Below, in pieces: positions 57,263 through 64,000 of a stretch of 64,000 bases of DNA. The stretch spans positions 1,239,541 through 1,303,540 of the forward strand of contig QANY01000261.1 in NCBI GenBank assembly GCA_003255025.1, given 5' to 3'. Position 1 is the stretch's first letter; each line of letters begins with the position of its first letter. Both the position numbers and the translations under genes were made by a program. Below the pieces are notes generated by a model. That model made no database searches, was not told where the DNA came from, and saw only the letters and a program-made list of their open reading frames with translations. Source of the stretch: Datisca glomerata. Its lineage: Eukaryota > Streptophyta > Magnoliopsida > Cucurbitales > Datiscaceae.

Positions 57263-58369
57263 TTGTTCCAACACTTATCAAGTCAAAAATAAAATCAATC
57301 AATTAAAAATATCTGACGAAGAAAAACAAGAATTAGTTAAAATTATAGAATCAATATATTACTATGAAAGTAGTAATGAAGATTTAGGAGAATTTGAATC
57401 CATGAATATGACGAATCAAACTCTTCAAGTTCTGACAGTGTTTTTCCTAACGTCTCTATGGCGTGAAGAGATAGTTGTTATCATAAAATTTTAATATTTT
57501 AAATAAAAATGAAGAAAAAGAAAATCTTTTATTAGATTTAATTAGTAAAATTAAAAATCTTGAATTAAAACAAGAATACCTTGAAAGACTTAGGAAGGTA
57601 AATCAAAAGAAAGAAAATACAAAGTCAAATAATAATACCGCAAGCATTTCACAAACTCTTGAAATATTCAACAAAATTAAAGGAAAGAAAAGAGAAGTTA
57701 CTTTACGAGAACTTCAAAGAGAAATAAAAAAATATTAAAATTGAACTAAAAGAATTAAAAGATTCAAACTCATAAATAACAAAAGAATTAAATCCTTTAA
57801 AAATAGAGAATTTAATCATGAATCCAGTGAACTAGGAGAACCTAGTAAATCCTCAATTTCTGATAATGAGGTTGAAGAACATATTGTAAAAAATCAAGTT
57901 GATGATAACTTCATTCAAATCCTTAATCACATCAAAATCAAAAAATGGCACATAATGGTAAGAATAATAATCCAAGATTTTGATTTCACTTCAATGGCTC
58001 TTATTGATTCAGGAGCTTATTGGAATTGTATGTAGAAATGATTCATTCATACCAAGTACTTCATGAAGATAAAAGAATCTTTATCCTCTGCAAATGGAAC
58101 TAGAATTCATATCATTCATTTCGCTGTTGTATCCTTTTTCAATAGAGCGCGATGGGATAATTACTTATCTCGTGGATAAACCTGTCAAATACAAATTTAT
58201 CTCTTTTCTTATAGTGAGAAATTGAAAACTTTAGAACAAAATTCTATTTTTAAAAATATAAACTTAATTTCATGTAAAGAAAAATAATTATATTTTCAAA
58301 ATCTTGCCCTTCAAAAATAAATTAAACAAAAAATTTGTAAAGAATTATGTGCTAACATGAAATCTGGAT
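57263..58369 (+). pseudogene. Coat end, protease and linker of copy K
   Basis: Starts at the last part of the zinc knuckle. The acidic stretch is open at 57225-57494 up to a frameshift. The protease reads LIDSGAYWNCM, so DSG is retained, then it is interrupted. A deletion at about 58115 joins the protease to its carboxy part. The linker ends at the class 1 breakpoint GCTAACATGAAA (58351-58362). Confidence 0.75.
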
Positions 58370-58814
58370 TTCGTTAAATCTAGATGAATGATAATGACAA
58401 ATACAAAACTGCATTTCGTCATTACAAATGGAATGTAATGCCTTTTGGACTTACTAATGCTTCGAGTGAATTACCGAAATTAATTATCAACCAATATATT
58501 AATTTCCCAATTATTTACATTAATGATGTTCTTACTTTCTCTAAATCTATTATTTCATTATTAAAAATATTAATCAAATCATATAATTTGCTTTATTAAA
58601 TCAATAATTTCTTTTAAAAATTGATTGCAAATTCGCAAAATATGTTTTGGAAAAAGATGTAAAGACATTGCTTCCAAACAAAATTTTGCAAGGTAACAGT
58701 CAAATTTTATCAATTTTGATTTCAATATTGAACCTATTCAATGCATTAATGATTAAATTCATGACTTCCTTACTTGTAAATTTTTACAGGAAATCATTTC
58801 AAGAATCTTCCATG
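58370..58814 (+). pseudogene. Truncated RT and RNase H end of copy K (class 1)
   Basis: The palm at 58384-58599 has the 12-nt loss (58411-58420), catalytic box YIND (58516-58527) and an extra deletion after KSI. The class 1 RNase H junction CTTTATTAAATCAATAATTT lies at 58591-58610. The same four lesions are in B and largely in C. Confidence 0.8.
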
Positions 58815-59620
58815 ACAGAACTGAAAATTCTGACCTACTAGAATATGGGAGGTAAACCCCATAATACTTAATCAAAATTCATTTAAAATAAAAAAAAATC
58901 AATGGTAGGGCAGCTGCTTTTTGCTCAAAATTCTCATTCATTAATTATGGTCATAATGGATTTGAATATCTAAGAAATGCATGGATTGATGAATTGGATA
59001 AAATTTTGGAAGAAGCTGGGTTTAAACATAACTTCAATGCAACACTAATTCAATTGTTTGAGAAAGGTGAAAAAATATATTTTTATAAAGATAATGAAAT
59101 CTGTTATGATAACAGCAAAAGATTTAAAATCTGTAAAACATGTTTTGGAAAAGAGATGTAAAGACATTACTTCCAAACAAAATTTTGCTTGGTAACTGTC
59201 AAATTTTATAGTTTTTATTTCAATATTAAATTTATTCAAGGTATTAATAATTAAATTGTTGACTTTCTTACTTGTAAACTTTTTAAGGAAATAATTTTAA
59301 GATTCTACCATGACAGAATTTGAAAATTCTAACCTAGTAGAATATGGGAAATAAAACTCATGATACTCAATTAAAATTTAATTAAATAAAAAAAATTCAA
59401 TGGTAGGGTGGCTTCTTTTTGCTCAAAATTTCATTCATTAATTATGGTTATAATGGATTTGAATATCCAAGAAATGCATGAATTGATGAATTGGATAAAA
59501 TTTTGGAAGAAGCTTGGTTGAAACATGATTTCAATGCAGCACTAATTCAATGGTATGAGAAAGATGGAAAAAAAGGTTTTCACACAGATAATGAAATCAG
59601 TTATGATAACAGAAAAATTT
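58641..59620 (+). repeat. Tandem duplication of RNase H end and ORF2 start, 498-bp period
   Basis: The ATGTTTTGG landmarks are at 58642 and 59140. Each unit contains the RNase H end, the ATGA overlap (ATG at 58812 and 59310) and about 270 bp of ORF2. The two units differ at many positions, so they came from two different viral copies or the duplication is old. Confidence 0.8.
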
Positions 59621-61180
59621 TAATTGTGAACCTATTGGGACAATAAATTTTTAAAATTGAATTTTCGGACAAAATAGTCAAATAATTTTTTATATTGGAA
59701 GGAACTTTCTTCGTCATGCTTGACGGATTTCAAAAAATTCATAGGCATGCTATGGAGTCCCTAACTAAATGAATCAGTGTCACTTACAGAAATCATGTGA
59801 AGTTGATGAATGGTTTGATTATAGAAGAGTCTTTGATTCCACAATTGGCCCTTAAGGCCCAAATAGTTGTGCTCCCAGACAAACTCATTTAATAATACTT
59901 GTGTTCATCAGACCCAACTACCAATCAACCATGGTCAACCAATTTAACCCATTCACAATTACTCAAAATTTTGATGCACAATTAGTCAATCAACTAATTA
60001 TAAAATACAAAAAATCATCCCCTTATTTCAAAAAATCCCCATTAAAAATTTCTTTCATATTGAGCCCACATTTGCTCATTTGAAAGATCTTACTGATATA
60101 GCAAAAGCCCATTTTCTTCAAGACTTCCACTTTGTCACTGTTGACAAAAACAAAAGTCTTAGTTTCTATAGAGATATTCTCTTAGAAACAAAATCTATTA
60201 ATATAAGCCCAAATAAATATTCTGAAGGAATGATCATCTATCATTTCTTCTACATTCTCAAAATTATAACCATGGAAGAATGAAAAATCCATCCGTCAAG
60301 TCTAAAAATTCTTTTAAATAAAAAATAATATATTTATTTTGACAATATTGATGATTAGCACATGATTTCCCTGCATCAAAATAGTGATTTTTCTCATTCA
60401 TGGATTTTGAATTTCGATAAGAATTTCAAAATTAATTTTCCCAAATAGTTCGTAAGATGGTGGTCCATCAACGGCCTTTTCTTAGAATTATTTCCAATTT
60501 ATTTTCAACAAGGTTTAAATTTATTTCTAAAAATATAAAAACCCTCATCAATTGAGGTTTCTTTTCCCCAATTAGTCTGCTTTATAAATAAATACAAAAT
60601 ACATTGAATTTTAAAATGGCAATACTCAGCTGAAGATGAAATTCTCACCAGACAGTATTATGTTAAATGGTGGGATAAATTCAATACTCAAAAAATCATT
60701 ACATCCATTAACCAGGAACTTGCAAATAACCACCTTCAATTAAAATCGACAAATGATCCTTATACCCAGGCTCCATTAAAAATTATTGAGCCCATTAACC
60801 CAGATCCGCAAATCAAACCATCCAGTCCAAATTCATCAAAAGAATCAAAACCCTCTTCAAAGGAAAAATCAAAAGCCACAAAGCCTAAATCCAGAATGAA
60901 GTAAGAATTAATCCAAAAATGCTTCTCCTCTTGAAAGATAATAATAATTCTGACTCCGAATCATCTGTAAAGTCAAGTCACCCGATTAAACCAAATATCT
61001 GAAAGGGCCAATAATCAAAAGTTTTCTCTCAGCAATTGAAGGATAAGAATAAATGGAATGGTCGTGTCCTACGACAATGGGAATATCACGTATTTCAAAA
61101 CTCTCAGGACCCATTTGATGTCATCAATCTCAGTAATGATGAATACATAAAAATAATACCTATGGAAAAATTCCATTGAC
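59310..61180 (+). pseudogene. ORF2 of copy K
   Basis: The second ATG (59310-59312) begins the longer version. Readable pieces are 59901-60083 and 60080-60283 (LSFYRDILLETKSINISPNK), then the central WW-containing block and Ser/Lys linker up to 60960. The usual stop codon after the acidic tail is changed (GAATACATA at 61141-61149), extending the frame by about eight codons. Function unknown; no known domain recognised. Confidence 0.7.
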
Positions 61181-61575
61181 GGAATAATCAATCAATCAAG
61201 AAATTTGAAATAATAATTCAAATATCATGATGGCTCTCCAGCATAATGCAACGACTATGATGATTTCTCAAGCATGAATCAATAATCAATGCACAATAAA
61301 GACACAAAGTCCAAGATAGCAATTATCGGAGGATGACTTTTCAAGACACAAAGTCCAAGATAATAATTATCAGGGAATCTTTGCATTTTGTCTTCTTCTG
61401 AATTATTGTACTAGTTGTCGAATAATTAGGCAACTATTAGTCCTTTCTACTATTCTTAGTCAAAAGTTATAATGTAAATTGTTTTTATTTTGGTAGAAAA
61501 GAATAGTTCAGGTAAGTGTTGGGTTCCCGGTGAACTCCATTCTCCTTGCCTATCAATAGGTTTCCCTCTCCCATT
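61181..61575 (+). promoter_or_regulatory. Promoter region after copy K
   Basis: Two copies of the ACACAAAGTCCAAGATA motif occur (61302 and 61346), then a GGGTTCCCGGTGAACTCC block (61530-61547) and a mutated TATA (TATCAATA, 61551-61558). The leader breaks off right after the start region at about 61575. Confidence 0.68.
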
Positions 61576-62491
61576 TGTTCCTTGATGTCATGTCAAAACA
61601 ATTGAAAAAATATATACTCTTGGGAAAGAGAAAGAAACTTGTCAATTACTTTCTTCTAATACAATTAAATATTACATTGAAGAATGATATAATTTTCTTC
61701 ACATTGATTTAGTCTAGATTGGAGTTAAACCACTCACAAGGAAAGGCCAAAATACCTTTGTCTTGTTAGCCTTATGAGATGCAAGATTTACACATTTTAA
61801 TGATAGTATTTTAGGATTAATTGAATCTTCACTTTGTAATGGTTCAATCCATTGTGATCGTTTTTTCCGATTTGTGTGTTAGCTTAACAGACCCACATAT
61901 TCTTAAATCCTTAACTTTGAATATTAAAACTAGTGGTTACTAAATCTTTGAATGTGCCCAACACTAACTTTGATTTTTAGAATACATTACAAAGTAACCA
62001 AAACCACTATGAATTTCCAATCCATCAATAGGAGTCCAAAAAACCAAACCCTATTGATTCAATCTAGCCATAGTAATGCAAATATTAGAATCCCTAAAAC
62101 CATTAGGTCGTCTGATATTACTTTCCCTACAAATTGGTTTTTAACCAATGAAATCCAACTCACTCCAATTCAACGCCCAATTGAAGATATTGATTATATC
62201 GAGCAGTATATGGTGGTACTGTTTAAATTAATTTCTAATCTTTCAGTTCTAATCCTCTATATTGGGGAGTTTAGCTAGTCTATCACTCCTAGAAATTTAT
62301 TTTCTAAATCCACTACCAATAATAGTCATGATCTTAGAATCCACCAATTGGAACAAGAATTAAAAAATTTTAAAAATAAAAAATTTATAACTTAAAGACA
62401 TAGCCACAAATCCCAAGTCAGTCAGCCAAACTTTGATTATAAGACTGAACAATTTGATGAAATTAAATCACCAACTGAATCTGATTTCTAA
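61576..62491 (+). pseudogene. Movement protein fragment, copy L
   Basis: Begins inside the movement region, about 60 codons in, and continues to the movement/coat border, where the CACTA element starts. The segment 61952-62278 is open for 108 codons (ANIRIPKTIRSSDITFPTNW). The 30K core upstream has stops and a shifted frame. It is cut at 62492. Confidence 0.75.
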
Positions 62492-62771
62492 CACTACTAC
62501 AAAAATGGGATACAATGATAGCCACATATTTAGTACAATGACAGTTTTGCAAAACCTGTCAAAGGCAAAAGGTGTTAAGTGAGGTAATTTTGATAATATG
62601 ACAGTTTTTTATTAACTGTCATAAATGTCTTACCTACGACGACAGTGTAAAAATAAATTGTCATCATTTTATAGTATAAAAAACTCGCTTATTAGCCAAA
62701 GTTTATTTTTTTAGAAATTTCCATCTTGTTTAAGCCACCCTAATTTCAACTTTTACACTTCCTTTTCCCTT

Positions 62772-62936
62772 CTCCACATCTCTCTCTCTCTCTCACTCGA
62801 TCGATCTCTCTCTCACTCTCTCGATCTTTCTTTATCGATCTCTCTCGATCTCTCTCTCTCTCGATCTATATATATATTAATCTCTCTCTCTCGATATCTC
62901 TCCCTCTCTCTATCTCTCTCGCTCTCGATCTTTCTC
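62772..62936 (+). repeat. CT/GATC-rich microsatellite
   Basis: Long (CT)n interspersed with CGATC and TATA runs. It resembles the pyrimidine-rich 5' UTR of a plant gene expanded by slippage, lying inside the CACTA element. Confidence 0.85.
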
Positions 62937-62937
62937 G

Positions 62938-63126
62938 AACAGTGTAAGAGAGGACAAACTCGCTGGGATCTTGAAGGAAAATGATGTCTTTGGCGATGGG
63001 CTGAGCTTCGACCAAGGTGCTATGCCTTGGCTTTTGTCACTTTATGTGCTGATGATGAGCGTGAGTTCTTGTATGTACCGTAACCCTAACGTGGGTCGTT
63101 GGGAGAGATCTATCGTAGTACATTAA
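62938..63126 (+). other. Possible captured exon inside the CACTA element
   Basis: A 63-codon open frame starts right after the CT tract and ends at TAA 63124-63126 (contains REDKLAGILKENDVFGDGLS). Together with the CT-rich leader it looks like the first exon of a host gene. No ATG opens the frame at its start, and no known domain is recognised. The remaining stretch to 64000 is intron-like, with one more possible exon near 63660-63800. Confidence 0.3.
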
Positions 63127-64000
63127 TCTTTAGGCATTTTTATCTTTTTAAATTTGTCTAATGTGCTTCCGGCACCATTACCCTAGCATTATGCAACCTA
63201 TGGGGTTAAGAATCAATTTGTCTAAGGCTGTTTTTTAGATGTCATAATTGGATTCTTGTGGATTTTGACTTAAGCTAAGAAAACAATTAGATGTTACACC
63301 CAATACCCAATGTTCATATCACGTTTCTTCAAAACTGTAATTTTTTATTGGCAAGTGAATTTCATCTCTAATTTCTAATGAAGGTATTGTCCCTTTTTGT
63401 GAGAGTGATAGTTAAGTAGTAACTTTACACAATCTATAAACAATTCACTTACTTGTAGAAGGGTAAGAAAAATCTTGGTTTGCACATATTTTTCTAGTCT
63501 CCTAGGTTGCTGAGATAAGTGGATTTAACATTTTGTATGGATCATTCACTCATCCTTCACTGGGAGAATAACCTAAAACCAAATAATGCATTTCTTTTGC
63601 CTCTCAAGCATAAAAAACATATTATGTCTATCGATTTCTATTCTATTAAGCAAATTAGTTTTGATGCTCTTGTTGATGTAAAAGGTCTTGGATGAAATTC
63701 ATTGGCAACTCGGATCACTTGTCAGTTCTTGTAATCCTATTCTGGCTGGTGCTTTTATCGACTTCAGAGATGTGCTTTCAGTGGGAGATGGGAGGTATTA
63801 GTTACCACTTTATAGGTGTCGTTCATAATTATGTGCTTATATGCTTACGCCCATTTTTGTATTAAACATGGTTTGCTCTTCAGCTCTTGATGAAAGGTAG
63901 CAAACTACTGCCTGTTCATTAAACAATTTCTAATTATTTCCTTCCACGATTATTTCTTCATTGTATGTACAAAATAGTTTCTCTCCCTTTTTTTTTTTTT

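Larger units (their letters stand above)
57206..61575 (+). mobile_element. Endogenous pararetrovirus copy K
   Basis: Plus-strand copy without movement protein: a leader scrap (57206-57262), coat from the zinc-knuckle end, protease, truncated RT (class 1), duplicated RNase H end/ORF2 start, full ORF2, and a following promoter region with mutated TATA. It runs into L in direct tandem at about 61576. Confidence 0.86.
62492..64000 (+). mobile_element. CACTA (EnSpm) transposon, 5' part
   Basis: CACTACTACAAAAATGGG at 62492 is a typical CACTA-superfamily terminus; the 3 bp before it (TAA) would be half of a 3-bp target duplication. Subterminal 'tgacagttt...aactgtcat' motifs occur in both orientations (62529-62660), as expected for transposase binding sites. 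No transposase is visible, so the part seen is non-autonomous or its coding part lies outside. The other end is beyond the window. Confidence 0.72.

Noticed and set aside
62772..62936. Considered a GAGA-type promoter element of a host gene in place
   Set aside because: It lies inside a transposon with clear CACTA terminus; an in-place host promoter is not supported.

Overview
This is a piece of a plant nuclear genome, very probably a eudicot. It is AT-rich, repeat-dense and heterochromatin-like. I see no intact host gene, tRNA, rRNA or prokaryotic feature. Nearly all of it is transposable and viral-derived DNA: about a dozen decayed, mutually rearranged copies of one endogenous pararetrovirus (EPRV, family Caulimoviridae), framed by two Ty3/Gypsy remnants and a CACTA DNA transposon end. 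The species cannot be named from the sequence.

Layout. 1-6797: remnant of a Tat/Ogre-like Ty3/Gypsy element, with a gag relic, a non-coding 3' region holding two tandem-repeat arrays (174-bp and about 70-bp units), a polypurine tract and a long LTR. 6798-43078: EPRV copies in alternating orientation: A(-), B(+), D-(-), D+(+), C(+), E(+), F(-), a short ORF2 piece (+), and G(-), which is split by a 1-kb foreign insertion. 43079-46701: 5'-truncated Tekay/Del-like chromovirus end (integrase, C-terminal region, LTR). 46702-62491: EPRV copies H(-), I(+), I'(-), J(+), J'(-), K(+) and L(+). 62492-64000: start of a CACTA element that runs off the window.

The EPRV. Pieced together across copies, the order is: leader with promoter, hairpin and initiator-tRNA-Met primer-binding site; movement protein; coat protein with a CCHC zinc knuckle; aspartic protease; reverse transcriptase; RNase H; then a second ORF (ORF2) whose start overlaps the stop of the polyprotein in an ATGA arrangement. 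Movement protein first, with one large polyprotein and a tRNA-Met primer site, fits the petuvirus/florendovirus side of the family. Every copy is broken by stops, frameshifts and deletions, and none could encode a working virus.

Most interesting pattern. Some copies share identical deletion breakpoints. B, C, K and J' belong to a class that lost parts of RT and/or RNase H but keeps the ORF2 5' end. A and D+ keep the RT amino-terminal half and replace the ORF2 5' end with the same short filler. Complementary deletion classes that were amplified after the deletions arose suggest a defective/helper or bipartite-like replicon. E and F form a near-palindrome with arms of about 3.6 kb, a natural hairpin-RNA source. 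All sizes and alignments here were read by eye.
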